Below, piece after piece: positions 10,274-20,270 of a stretch of 64,000 nt of DNA. The notes under the pieces are model-generated. The model saw only the letters and a program-made list of their open reading frames with translations, searched no databases and was not told where the DNA came from. How positions within the stretch are numbered: the first letter of the stretch is position 1; every line of letters begins with the position of its first letter. Source of the DNA: Candidatus Kapaibacterium sp. (GTDB lineage Bacteria; Bacteroidota; Ignavibacteria; Kapaibacteriales; Kapaibacteriaceae); contig JAURGP010000002.1 of assembly GCA_030833725.1 (NCBI GenBank), forward strand, positions 34,261 to 98,260, given 5' to 3'. Position numbers and translations under genes: made by a program.

Positions 10274-10717
10274 ACGTCCGTTCAAGGCCTGCTTGTGGCC
10301 GTCCTTCGCTCGTTGAACATCTGCAGCGGTAAAGGAGCGGTCCACTCCCCCGAGATACTTGCTGATGTACGTAGCAACTGCTGCCAGGTCGGCATTGCTG
10401 TAGGGGGCTGGAGGCATGGTGCGCACAACGCTGTCGGCGGAGTACTGGGTGGCCATGCCGAAGGCCAGAATCACCAGTAGGGTGTCCGAAGTGTCACTCC
10501 AGATAGCTCTCGGCCGAATGTCGGGCACGGCAGATGCACCGACTCCTCCACCGGCACCATCCTCTCCATGACATCGTACACAGTATTCGGCATAGACCTG
10601 CGCTCCGCGAGCGTGTGGTTCAGACTGGTCTTCCAGTGTGCAGCTGGTAGCAAGTGTTGTTAGCAGGGTAAACGCCATCACAACAAGAGCATTCGACCAT
10701 ACTCTTTGCTGAATCAT
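10241..10717 (-). CDS. cytochrome c lipoprotein
   Basis: CVRCHGEDGAGGG haem-binding CXXCH; lipobox TLATSC. Confidence 0.85.
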   Translation of the reverse strand: MIQQRVWSNALVVMAFTLLTTLATSCTLEDQSEPHARGAQVYAEYCVRCHGEDGAGGGVGASAVPDIRPRAIWSDTSDTLLVILAFGMATQYSADSVVRTMPPAPYSNADLAAVATYISKYLGGVDRSFTAADVQRAKDGHKQALNGRLQQVSEGTQP

Positions 10718-10753
10718 ACCTGCAACATCGTGATTTTAGTCGATTTTTGACCC

Positions 10754-11623
10754 ATGAATCGCCTTGATCCCTCGGTCTACCACGTACCTGTGATGCTTGC
10801 AGAGTGCATTGATGCACTGCAGGTTCAGCCCAATTGCTGGTACGTAGACGCTACGCTTGGTGGTGGCGGACATACAGCAGCCATCCTTGAGCGAGGCGGC
10901 AAGGTGATTGCCTTTGATGCCGATGATGTTGCCGTCCACCGGGCACAGGACCGATTTGCCGAGCAGTTGGGCACGTCGCTCGTGATGATGCACACCAACT
11001 TCCGAACCATGGCCTCACGGCTGGAGGGCTACGTAGTACATGGGGCCTTGTTCGATCTTGGAGTGTCGTCGTATCAGTTCGACTACCACAACCGTGGTTT
11101 CTCGTTTCGCCTTGAGGCTCCGCTGGATATGCGGTTTAGCGCTACCGGACCCACGGCAGCCGACCTGCTGAATAGCCTTCCCGAAGAGGAGATCGCTAGG
11201 TTGATCTTCATGTATGGAGAGGATCCATCGGCCCGAAAGATTGCTGCAGCGATCGTGCGCCGACGTACCCTAGCCCCCTACCAGACAACGATCGACCTGC
11301 GCGAGACCATTACCCAACACATCCCCCCACAACACCACAACAAGACCCTCGCACGGGTGTTTCAGGCCTTGCGCATCGCGGTGAACGACGAACTCGGAGC
11401 CCTCCAGACGGCCCTGGTAGATGTGATTCCATACATGGTGAAGGGGGCTCACATTGTGGTGATGAGCTACCACTCGCTCGAGGACCGGATTGTAAAAGAC
11501 ACGTTTCGCGATACCACGCAGCTGACGGTGATCACGAAGAAACCGATTGAAGCATCCGAGCAGGAGGTGGAGCGTAATCCACGAGCTCGGAGTGCACGGT
11601 TGCGCGTGGCAGAGGTGCGGTAG
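10754..11623 (+). CDS. rsmH: 16S rRNA (cytosine(1402)-N(4))-methyltransferase
   Basis: YHVPVMLAECIDAL...WYVDATLGGGGHTAAILERGGKVIAFDADD...LFDLGVSSYQFD. Confidence 0.96.
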   Translation: MNRLDPSVYHVPVMLAECIDALQVQPNCWYVDATLGGGGHTAAILERGGKVIAFDADDVAVHRAQDRFAEQLGTSLVMMHTNFRTMASRLEGYVVHGALFDLGVSSYQFDYHNRGFSFRLEAPLDMRFSATGPTAADLLNSLPEEEIARLIFMYGEDPSARKIAAAIVRRRTLAPYQTTIDLRETITQHIPPQHHNKTLARVFQALRIAVNDELGALQTALVDVIPYMVKGAHIVVMSYHSLEDRIVKDTFRDTTQLTVITKKPIEASEQEVERNPRARSARLRVAEVR

Positions 11624-11643
11624 GTCAGTATCTTCGCCCCTGC

Positions 11644-13020
11644 ATGAAAAACACCGCATCGTTCACCCGTGCCGATCTTGTAGCAGCGCTTGGCCCAGCG
11701 GCTGAACATCTCTCTGCTGCGCTCTCTGTAACAGGCGTCAGCACCGACACACGGTTGATTGAACCGGGCAATGTGTTCGTTGCACTGATCGGTGAGAAGT
11801 TCGACGGCCACGATCATGTCAACGATGCATTTGCCAAGGGCGCAGCGTTGGCCATTGTTCAGCATCCGCTGTCGCACCACTCCGATCGCATCATTGTTGT
11901 AGACAGCACCTTGCATGCACTGGGCTCGCTAGCCTGGTATCACCGGAGACGATTTCACATCCCTGTGGTAGCTATTGGTGGGGCTTCCGGTAAGACGTCC
12001 ACCAAGGAGCTCACGGCCCATGTGCTAAGCCAGCGCTACCATACACTGCGGACCCAAGCCAACTACAACAACCAGGTGGGTACGCCCCTTACACTCTTGT
12101 CCCTCACCAACGAGCACGAAGCCGCCGTGATCGAGATCGGGACGAATGAACCTGGCGAGATTGAACTCCTTGCAGCCATGGTGCAGCCTACGCACGGCGT
12201 AATCACCACGATCGGTCCGGAGCATCTTGAGAAACTGATCGACCTCGACGGTGTGGAGAAGGAGGAAACAGCCCTCTTCGATTACCTGCAGGACCACGGT
12301 GGTGTCATGTTGGTGAACGTGGATGACGACCGACTCCGTGCCTACGATCACGCTGGTAGAATGGCTGGTAGGGTGATCACCTTCGGGCTTGAGTATCCAG
12401 CGGATCTCCGACCCACGGTGAGTTTCGACCGTAACCTGCACCCTACGATGCACCTAGTGAAGGACGATATCACGTTTCGGGCACCGATGCAGACGGTCGG
12501 ACTGGCCTCGGCACTGAACGCAACAGCTGCCATCGCTGTGGGGTGGTCGATGCAGCTCTCCGCAGAAGAAATGAAGCTTGGATTGGAGTCGTATCAACCA
12601 CCGGCAGCTCATGGCTATGCGCGGATGGTGGTGGAACACACATCGGCGGCCACCGTGCTCAATGATACCTACAATGCCAATCCACAGTCGATGCTGATTG
12701 CGCTCCAAACCCTGGCACGCTATCCAGCTACGCGACGACTTGCGGTGCTCGGCGATATGCGAGAATTAGGTGCTGCTGCCGACACTGAACACGACACATT
12801 GTTGGCAGAGGCCGTCACGTATGCAGATCTGGTGATGGTGATGGGAGAAGACTGTGTGGCTGCTGCGCAGCGCCTAAATCATCCCCACGTGCTGGTGTGC
12901 GACTCGCATCGACTGTGTGCCGACTTCGTCCGCGAGAACTCCTGCGATGGCTGTGTGGTGTTGGTGAAGGGGTCGCGCGGAATGCGCATGGAACAGGTTA
13001 TTCACGAACTACGATCCTAA
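11644..13020 (+). CDS. murF: UDP-N-acetylmuramoyl-tripeptide--D-alanyl-D-alanine ligase
   Basis: VTGVSTDTRLIEPGNVFVALIGEKFDGHDHV...GGASGKTSTKELTAHVL...LNDTYNANPQSM. Confidence 0.94.
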   Translation: MKNTASFTRADLVAALGPAAEHLSAALSVTGVSTDTRLIEPGNVFVALIGEKFDGHDHVNDAFAKGAALAIVQHPLSHHSDRIIVVDSTLHALGSLAWYHRRRFHIPVVAIGGASGKTSTKELTAHVLSQRYHTLRTQANYNNQVGTPLTLLSLTNEHEAAVIEIGTNEPGEIELLAAMVQPTHGVITTIGPEHLEKLIDLDGVEKEETALFDYLQDHGGVMLVNVDDDRLRAYDHAGRMAGRVITFGLEYPADLRPTVSFDRNLHPTMHLVKDDITFRAPMQTVGLASALNATAAIAVGWSMQLSAEEMKLGLESYQPPAAHGYARMVVEHTSAATVLNDTYNANPQSMLIALQTLARYPATRRLAVLGDMRELGAAADTEHDTLLAEAVTYADLVMVMGEDCVAAAQRLNHPHVLVCDSHRLCADFVRENSCDGCVVLVKGSRGMRMEQVIHELRS

Positions 13021-13032
13021 CGGGGTAGAGGG

Positions 13033-14163
13033 ATGTTCTATCAACTTGCGCTCTGGCTTCGATCGGCGATCGATGTGCCAGGCATCAATCTGTTCCAGTA
13101 CGTTACGTTTCGGGCGGCGGCGGCAGCAGTGTTTGCACTGCTGATTTCCGTGCTGGTTGGTCCGCGCATCATCGCCGCGCTTCGACGCATGCAGATCGGC
13201 GAGCAAGCCAAGAGTGAGCTACAGAGTGTTGGCCAACATGCCTCCAAGGCTGGAACCCCTACGATGGGTGGCCTGATTGTTCTGGCGGCAGTGTTGATTC
13301 CCACGTTGTTGTGGGGAAATGTGTTGAACATGTACGTGGTGGCTGCCGTAGTAACCACTGCCCTGTTAGGTGCCGTTGGTTTTCTGGATGACTACCTAAA
13401 GGTGGTCAAGAAGTATCCCAACGGATTGATTGGCAAGTACAAGATCGTAGGTCAGGTCACCACCGGACTCTTGGTAGGATGTTCGTTGTACTTCGCTCCC
13501 GAGTGGTACGACGCTGATCTGGCTTCTGTTACCACACTCACAACTGTGCCGTTCGAAAAGCTGGTCAACTTCGATTTTGGTGTGTTGTACATTCCGTTGG
13601 TGATCTTCATCATCACGGCTACGTCGAATGCCGTAAACCTGACGGATGGTTTGGACGGCCTTTGTATAGGCACGGTGGGGATCAGCGCTCTTACCCTTGC
13701 CGTGATTGCATACTTCTCAGGCAATGCGTTCTTTGCCGACTACCTGAACATCATGCACCTGCATGGCACCGCTGAACTCACCATCTTTGCGGCAGCGATA
13801 GTTGGTGCAGCTCTGGGTTTCCTGTGGTACAATGCCTATCCGGCTCAGGTGTTCATGGGAGATACAGGGTCCCTGGCTCTGGGTGGTGCACTTGGTGTAC
13901 TTACCGTGCTCATCAAGAAGGAATTCTTACTTCCAATCGTGGGCGGAGTGTTCTTCGCCGAAACAGTGTCCGTGATTCTACAGGTGTTGTGGTTCAAGTA
14001 CACGCGGAAACGTTTTGGGGAGGGACGGCGGTTGTTGAAGATGGCGCCTCTTCACCATCATTTCGAGAAGAGTGGCTGGCACGAGTCCAAGATTGTCACC
14101 AGATTCTACATCGTAGCGATTCTTCTGGCCATTATTACGATGGCGTCGTTCAAGGTTAGATAA
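13033..14163 (+). CDS. mraY: phospho-N-acetylmuramoyl-pentapeptide-transferase
   Basis: KAGTPTMGGLIVL...GFLDDYLKVVKK...NAVNLTDGLDGL...APLHHHFEKSGWHESKIVTRF. Confidence 0.96.
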   Translation: MFYQLALWLRSAIDVPGINLFQYVTFRAAAAAVFALLISVLVGPRIIAALRRMQIGEQAKSELQSVGQHASKAGTPTMGGLIVLAAVLIPTLLWGNVLNMYVVAAVVTTALLGAVGFLDDYLKVVKKYPNGLIGKYKIVGQVTTGLLVGCSLYFAPEWYDADLASVTTLTTVPFEKLVNFDFGVLYIPLVIFIITATSNAVNLTDGLDGLCIGTVGISALTLAVIAYFSGNAFFADYLNIMHLHGTAELTIFAAAIVGAALGFLWYNAYPAQVFMGDTGSLALGGALGVLTVLIKKEFLLPIVGGVFFAETVSVILQVLWFKYTRKRFGEGRRLLKMAPLHHHFEKSGWHESKIVTRFYIVAILLAIITMASFKVR

Positions 14164-14196
14164 TGTGAAATAGCGAGAGAAAGCGTGAGGAACCAC

Positions 14197-14892
14197 ATGA
14201 ACGTTGGCCTGATTCTTCCTGCCGCTGGTAAGGGGCTTCGGTTTGGTGGCTCCCTGCCAAAACAGTATCAGCTACTGTGCGGCGAGCCGATCATCGTGCA
14301 CACACTGCGCACCTGCTTGCGCGTTCCGATGGTCACCGCGATTGTGGTGGCCCTTCATCCAGATGATGCACTGTTCAGTCGTGCGTTAGAAGAAGCCGGA
14401 ATCCACGATCCGCGCATTGTTGTTGTAGAAGGTGATGCCGAACGTCAACTCTCGATTCAGACAGCCCTAGCTCATACATCGCTGGATTCCACGGATATCG
14501 TTGTTGTGCATGATGCGGTGCGCCCACTAGCAAGTGGAAGCTTGTTTGAGCGGGTGATCACCACAGCTGCCCAGACTGGTGCTGCCATTCCTGTGGTGGC
14601 TGTTACCGACACGGTAAAACGGGTCGATAGCAACGGTTGCGTGGTGGAGACGGTTTCGCGTGCTGATCTTCGGTTGGTACAGACTCCTCAGGCGTTTTCA
14701 ACAACCATACTACGTGATGCATACAACACAGCCATGGGTACGGAGTTCTTGGGTACCGATGATGCTTCCGTGGTGGAGCATGATGGTGTGGTGGTGCACA
14801 CGGTAGATGGTGAGCCGTGGAACGTAAAGGTTACGACAGTTTCGGATCTTGCTTCTGCAGAGGTATTTATGTCGAGGCGTTCATATGAGTAG
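14197..14892 (+). CDS. ispD: 2-C-methyl-D-erythritol 4-phosphate cytidylyltransferase
   Basis: MNVGLILPAAGKGLRFGGSLPKQYQLLCGEPIIVHTL...VHDAVRPLASG. Confidence 0.93.
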   Translation: MNVGLILPAAGKGLRFGGSLPKQYQLLCGEPIIVHTLRTCLRVPMVTAIVVALHPDDALFSRALEEAGIHDPRIVVVEGDAERQLSIQTALAHTSLDSTDIVVVHDAVRPLASGSLFERVITTAAQTGAAIPVVAVTDTVKRVDSNGCVVETVSRADLRLVQTPQAFSTTILRDAYNTAMGTEFLGTDDASVVEHDGVVVHTVDGEPWNVKVTTVSDLASAEVFMSRRSYE

Positions 14893-15874
14893 AGCTCTTC
14901 CTTACTATGGAGCACTCACCATGCCAATACTGGTGATGCTTGGATTGCTGTTGGGTGGTTGGTGGTGGTACTCAATGTTAGTGGTACCGTTTGTTGTTGT
15001 TCCCATCATCGATCATCTAGTGGGACCAGACACCCGTCAACCCGATCGCTCAGAGTTGAAAGACTTGGAATCCCAGATCTCGTATCGGATGGTGCTCTAC
15101 ATCTATGCAGCACTCCAGTGTGGGTTGTTGGTGTGGGCCATGCTGCAGTGGCCAGAACTTCAAGGGTGGGAACGTTGGGCCTGTACAATTGTGATGGGAG
15201 TGATGACAGGTGGCCTTGGCATTACCATCGCTCACGAGCTTGTCCACCGCTCTTCTTGGGTGGAGCGTGCACTGGGGTACGGTTTACTGTGTTCGGTGTG
15301 GTATGGTCATTTTGGTGTGGAGCATGTGCGTGGACACCACAAGAATGTTGGTTTACGGATCGACCCTGCAACGGCTCGTCGAGGAGAGCATGCCTATGCC
15401 TTTGTTGTTCGATCCCTCGTCATGGGCTTTGTGGATGCCTTCCGCATCGAGCCGCGCCTTGTTGCGGGTTTGACAGTTGTTCAGGCAGGATGGACGGTTC
15501 TTGCTGTTGTCCTTGTGGGTGATCTGTCGGTACTGTGGTTTGTCCTTGGTCAGTCGGCAGTGGCCGTACTTCTGCTGGAGCTGGTAAACTACGTAGAGCA
15601 CTATGGCTTGGTGCGACAAGAAGTCGCTCCTGGTGTGATGGCAAAGTTCTCGGCCCAGCATGCGTGGGAGAGCCGCTATCCGGCGTCGAACTACCTGTTG
15701 TTCAAGCTGCAACGCCATGCCGACCACCACATGCATCCGCAGCGCCGATACCAGACGCTCCGTGTGCACGAGGACAGTCCACAGCTACCATCTGGCTACC
15801 CCATGATGGTTCTTCTTGCCCTTGTTCCCTCCTTGTGGTTTCGCGCAATCGATCGTCGGATTCCGGCGATGTAA
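14885..15874 (+). CDS. alkane 1-monooxygenase (AlkB-like membrane fatty acid desaturase family)
   Basis: Histidine boxes: HELVHR, EHVRGHHKNVG, NYVEHYGLVRQ, RHADHHMHPQRRYQTLR. Confidence 0.9.
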   Translation: MSRALPYYGALTMPILVMLGLLLGGWWWYSMLVVPFVVVPIIDHLVGPDTRQPDRSELKDLESQISYRMVLYIYAALQCGLLVWAMLQWPELQGWERWACTIVMGVMTGGLGITIAHELVHRSSWVERALGYGLLCSVWYGHFGVEHVRGHHKNVGLRIDPATARRGEHAYAFVVRSLVMGFVDAFRIEPRLVAGLTVVQAGWTVLAVVLVGDLSVLWFVLGQSAVAVLLLELVNYVEHYGLVRQEVAPGVMAKFSAQHAWESRYPASNYLLFKLQRHADHHMHPQRRYQTLRVHEDSPQLPSGYPMMVLLALVPSLWFRAIDRRIPAM

Positions 15875-15969
15875 CCTGTGAATCTTGGCACTGTTCTTGC
15901 GATTGTGTGATTGCGCGTATATTCGCGCCCACCCCACCCAGACATATACCGTTACGTAGAGGTTCGATC

Positions 15970-16206
15970 ATGTTTTGGACACCAGAACTAGCAGCTTGGC
16001 TTGAAGATGCACCGTGGCCTGCCACCAAGGACGAGCTGATCGATTATGCTGATCGTACCGGAGCCCCTTTACAGGTGATTGATAACCTGAAAGAACTCGA
16101 TGATCCAGAGGATCCGTCCTACGAGAGCATCGAGGACCTCTGGCCAGAGTACGAGAGTGCATCAGACGACTTCCTCTTCAATGAGGATGACGATAACGAG
16201 TATTGA
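15970..16206 (+). CDS. small acidic DUF2795-type protein
   Basis: MFWTPELAAWLEDAPWPATKDELIDYADRTGAPLQVIDNLKELDD, conserved form in Bacteroidota-type genomes. Confidence 0.82.
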   Translation: MFWTPELAAWLEDAPWPATKDELIDYADRTGAPLQVIDNLKELDDPEDPSYESIEDLWPEYESASDDFLFNEDDDNEY

Positions 16207-16244
16207 TCCGCCTCTGAAGCAGGTGTGTATAGGTATCTTTGGCT

Positions 16245-18542
16245 GTGCGCCAATACCGTTTCTTCTGGCATCGTAGCGTTGTAGCACTTCCCATTGCCAT
16301 CCTGTTCGGGATGGTACTACGGCTTCCGTTCGCTTATGCCCAGGATATCGCTGTAGAAACCCTCGACGAACTTCAGGCCATCCGGTTTGAAGGGTGTGTA
16401 CGCACGCAGCCCGCAGACTTATTGGGAGTGTTGTCGTCGCGAGAGAGCGAGTTGTCGTTTACTCGCCAACTGGCCAAGTACTACTACGAGAACGTGCGCC
16501 TGAATCCATCAACACCTCAAGGTGTACTCGGAACACTGGCCACGGTGGAAAAGGACCTTGCCAACGAGTTGCGATACTTCAGCGAGGAAAAGGCGAATAG
16601 TGATTCTCTGGCCTTATTGATCTACCTCTGGCAGAATGGCTTTCACAACGCCAAGGTTGATTGGAGTTTCACAACGGGTTCAACGTTTGCGAAGAATACG
16701 CTCACGTTTCGTATCACCGAGGGCGAACAGGCAATCATCGATACGTTCCTTGTTGTTGGCTTGGACAGCGTGGCCTCTGAGGCTCGGAAAGAGATCGAAA
16801 AGGTATGGGTGTCGTTTAAGGGATCTGCGTTCAGCGAGTTACGCATCGATGAGGCGATGCGCTCCATCGTGCGTGCGTTGAGAAACAACGGCTACTACCG
16901 GGCTCAGTTCGACACACCGATTGTTCGTATCAGTCGTGATGGGTTGTCGGATTCCGTTCTGGTGCGCTTCCGTCCTGGACGACGCGTGAGGATTGGTGAT
17001 ATCGTGTTCGAGGAGAATGCAGGGGGCTATCCGAGTGTGAGCCAGGCCACGCGGAAACGGCAGCTTGAGTTTGATGTGGGTGACCTGTACAGTGAACGTC
17101 TGATTGAGTTATCGCGCGGCAACCTGATGGGACTCAGTGTGTTTGACCTGGCTGCTATCGATACAGTACAGGCTGACTTCATTGGCGACAACGGTCTGCC
17201 AGCGGACTCACTGCTTGCCATGAGGGTGTTCACAAAGAACAGCAAGAACTACGATGTGGGTGCCAACTTGTTGCTCTTTCAGACCCAGATCGATAACTAC
17301 CTGAACGCTGGTGCCGGTGTGAATGCCGTGTACCAGAATCCGTTTGGTGGTGCTCAGGTAGCTTCTGCTGAACTGCAGTACGTTTTGCAGGATGTGAGCT
17401 CGGTGTTTCAGGGTGCCAATCTCCAGAGTGAGGCCTTAGCGGCGTTGCGGTTTTCATGGCCAACGTTTGCTAAGATCGAGGAACTGCGTCTGGGCGCGCA
17501 GTTGAGTGCCACCTACTCGTTCCGCTTACTGATTGATCCATTCCGACTGGAGTCCTTCACCCTGGGTGCCCGACTTCCGGTGAACCTGTTCTCCTACACG
17601 TACTTCAATGGCTTTGACCTGAATGTTTCCGTGGAACGTCAGATACCGCGGAACTTTGCTACGGCACTGGATGATGCGCTTGATCAGGCACAGAGCGAGG
17701 AAGAGATTGCCTACATCCTGAGTACGTTTTCTCAGTTCGAGGTGTTGGACGCCTACTTGCGGGAAACGGGAGACTTTTTCACAGGTGTGTACACGGGTGT
17801 GAACCTACGGGGTGAGCACCGTGATAACCCTGTCAATCCACGCAGTGGAACATTTGCGAGTATCTCCACAGAGTTTGGTTGGGGTGCTGGAAAGTTTGTT
17901 CGACTGCAGTTCTTCAACAGTGTGATTACGCCGGTGAACCCCACACTGGTGCTGGCAACTAAGGTAAAGGTTGGTCACATCCAATTGCTGGATTTTCAAC
18001 GAGGAAGTGCAACGGATACCAACACCTACGTGCCGCTTGAGCGTCAGTTCTTTGCTGGTGGCGCGGCTAGTATTCGATCGTTTGCCTCTCGTACACTGCA
18101 CGACCCCTCGTCGGGCTACATTGATATCGATGATGCTCTCAGTCAGAGTCGACTGTCGAACGTGATTGGCAGTGGTTCGCTGGTGGAGTTGGGATTCGAA
18201 GCGCGGTTCACGTTCTCCCGACCGCGTAATCTGGATGACTTGTGGGCCACGATGATCGAGAGGAGCGGTATCACTCTCTTTACCGATATCGGGAACTCCT
18301 TCAACCGTCTCACGGAAGATCTGTACGGAAAGATGCGGTTACAGGATCTGTGGCAAGGGAGTGTTGTTGCTGCCGGGATCGGATATCGATTTGATACTCC
18401 TGTAGGACCCTTCCGCATCGATTATGCAACCAGCATCTACGACCCTACTCGTTCCGCAGGGCAGGTGATCTGGAATGGTCGAGAGAATGTGTTTGGGTTC
18501 AACAACTGGTTGTTGAGTATCGGTTTGGGTCACGCTTTCTGA
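16245..18542 (+). CDS. BamA/TamA-family outer membrane protein (POTRA + surface antigen domain)
   Basis: GTG start gives signal peptide MRQYRFFWHRSVVALPIAILFGMVLRLPFAYAQ; C-terminal FFAGGAASIRSFASRTL... and GIGYRFDTPVGPFRIDYA. Confidence 0.88.
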   Translation: MRQYRFFWHRSVVALPIAILFGMVLRLPFAYAQDIAVETLDELQAIRFEGCVRTQPADLLGVLSSRESELSFTRQLAKYYYENVRLNPSTPQGVLGTLATVEKDLANELRYFSEEKANSDSLALLIYLWQNGFHNAKVDWSFTTGSTFAKNTLTFRITEGEQAIIDTFLVVGLDSVASEARKEIEKVWVSFKGSAFSELRIDEAMRSIVRALRNNGYYRAQFDTPIVRISRDGLSDSVLVRFRPGRRVRIGDIVFEENAGGYPSVSQATRKRQLEFDVGDLYSERLIELSRGNLMGLSVFDLAAIDTVQADFIGDNGLPADSLLAMRVFTKNSKNYDVGANLLLFQTQIDNYLNAGAGVNAVYQNPFGGAQVASAELQYVLQDVSSVFQGANLQSEALAALRFSWPTFAKIEELRLGAQLSATYSFRLLIDPFRLESFTLGARLPVNLFSYTYFNGFDLNVSVERQIPRNFATALDDALDQAQSEEEIAYILSTFSQFEVLDAYLRETGDFFTGVYTGVNLRGEHRDNPVNPRSGTFASISTEFGWGAGKFVRLQFFNSVITPVNPTLVLATKVKVGHIQLLDFQRGSATDTNTYVPLERQFFAGGAASIRSFASRTLHDPSSGYIDIDDALSQSRLSNVIGSGSLVELGFEARFTFSRPRNLDDLWATMIERSGITLFTDIGNSFNRLTEDLYGKMRLQDLWQGSVVAAGIGYRFDTPVGPFRIDYATSIYDPTRSAGQVIWNGRENVFGFNNWLLSIGLGHAF

Positions 18543-18552
18543 TGCTCTCGCC

Positions 18553-19443
18553 TTAGAGTACTCCTACTATCCGCTTGCCCCACGCATCAATCGACGCACG
18601 GTACATTCCGGAGGTGTTGAACGGCATGGATACTTCACCACGGGGACCGATAGCGATCAAGCCCCCTTCCCCACCCAAATCGTGGATGTGCTGCATCACT
18701 GTTCCCGCTGCCGAGCCTACCGACTCGCCCAGCAACTCCATCCGGGAAATCACGGCGTAGGCTGCTGCGTTGCGAATGAAGTACTCACCGATACCAGTGC
18801 AGGACACCGCACCAACGTTGTTCTTCGCATACGTTCCAGATCCGATCAGTGGCGCATCACCTATTCGTCCCGCTGTTTTGCGGAGCGTACCGCCGGTTGA
18901 AGTAGCAGCTGCTACATTACCGTGTGTGTCGCGAGCTACTGCGCCTACTGTGCCTGTGGAGGGCGATGACGGGTGACCTACAATGGCTCCACCAATCATA
19001 TCGCATGGCTGAAAGTACGAGGCATCAACCATCTCGAAGTTCTGAAGTTCTGCCAGAGCATCTGCCTCGGCACCACCCAAGAGCACCGTTGAGGTGTGTT
19101 CCATCACGTACCGAGCCAGCTTGATGGGGTTCTTCACGCGGCGCACCAGTGCTACGGCACCGGCTTCCAGGTTGTGTCCTGTCATGATAGAGGCGTCCAG
19201 TTCAACGTAGCCATGTTGATTTGGTGCCGAGCCCCTTCCAGCGTGGAAGAGGCCGGTATCCTCCATACGGACGACGGCCTCCGTAACAGCATCTACCGCC
19301 GAGGCTCCTTGTTGCAGCATCGTGTAGATGTGATCGACGAGGTGTCCAAGTACACTCTCTGCTTCCTCGAGGCGACCGGTGCCGGCATAACGCGCTAGGT
19401 TGCCTGCTCCTCCGTGGAGGGCAATGCTGGGAAGGTGACTCAT
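18553..19443 (-). CDS. isoaspartyl peptidase/L-asparaginase (Ntn hydrolase)
   Basis: ALHGGAGNL...GTVGAVARDTHGNVAAATSTGGTLRKTAGRIGDAPLIGSGTYA. Confidence 0.93.
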   Translation of the reverse strand: MSHLPSIALHGGAGNLARYAGTGRLEEAESVLGHLVDHIYTMLQQGASAVDAVTEAVVRMEDTGLFHAGRGSAPNQHGYVELDASIMTGHNLEAGAVALVRRVKNPIKLARYVMEHTSTVLLGGAEADALAELQNFEMVDASYFQPCDMIGGAIVGHPSSPSTGTVGAVARDTHGNVAAATSTGGTLRKTAGRIGDAPLIGSGTYAKNNVGAVSCTGIGEYFIRNAAAYAVISRMELLGESVGSAAGTVMQHIHDLGGEGGLIAIGPRGEVSMPFNTSGMYRASIDAWGKRIVGVL

Positions 19444-20270
19444 CGGATCTTCTCGATGATGGCGTCGTTGATGGCGATGGTGTCTGCTTCTGCGAGTAGT
19501 TGCATCGCTCCATGGGTTACGATGTGGGGGTTGTAGGTGGCAGCAATCCCGTTGGCCTCGAGCCCCTTCATGAGATGGCTTCCTTCTCCTCCCGACACGA
19601 CTACGTGTGGAACGGCATCTGCAAAGTACTGTCGGCGAATAGCGGCAATCGCCTGACTCACGCCACCTACTGCCGATGCCGTGACTCCGGCCATGACGGC
19701 TTCGCGGGTGCCGCTTCCGAGTACGGTGGTTGGCTCCTGGTACTGGTACTCCGGCACACCGGATGTTTGTTTGAACAAACCAAAGAGCTGTGTGCTCAGG
19801 CCAGCAAAGATGACGCCACCCAGAAAGGTGCGATCGGCGGAGATGGCATTTACGGTGATTGCTGTTCCACAGTCCACCGTGATGAGAGGAGGAGTGGCCG
19901 AGGAGAGAGCACCTATGGCGCCAAGCAATCGGTCTAACCCAGCATTCTCCACATCTCCCAATTTCAGCAAGTCCTGTCGGCCCATGAGGAGTTTATGGAT
20001 GTTCACAACGAGGTGGCCAGGGATGCGCTGTAGCACCTTAACAATAGCTGTGGACTGCTTGGGATTCACACTGGACATGCCAATGAGGTAGCGTTTGTCC
20101 ACATGATCACGAAAGTGGTGTTGAACGTTCTTCTTCCACTCTTTGTCGTACGGAAACGAAAGGGAGACACCGTCGTGGTGGATCTTTACCCTACTGTTCC
20201 CGACATCGATGCCACTGATCGCGTATTCGACATTGTTCAGTTCAATGGAGGTATCGTAGACTGTCGCCAT
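19440..20270 (-). CDS. coaX: type III pantothenate kinase
   Basis: SGIDVGNSRVKIH...GLDRLLGAIGALSS...ITVDCGTAITVNAIS...FLGGVIFAGL. Confidence 0.9.
   Translation of the reverse strand: MATVYDTSIELNNVEYAISGIDVGNSRVKIHHDGVSLSFPYDKEWKKNVQHHFRDHVDKRYLIGMSSVNPKQSTAIVKVLQRIPGHLVVNIHKLLMGRQDLLKLGDVENAGLDRLLGAIGALSSATPPLITVDCGTAITVNAISADRTFLGGVIFAGLSTQLFGLFKQTSGVPEYQYQEPTTVLGSGTREAVMAGVTASAVGGVSQAIAAIRRQYFADAVPHVVVSGGEGSHLMKGLEANGIAATYNPHIVTHGAMQLLAEADTIAINDAIIEKIR

Noticed and set aside
10741-10753. CGATTTTTG as TAnnTTTG promoter for rsmH
   Set aside because: Lacks the TA dinucleotide; too weak to call
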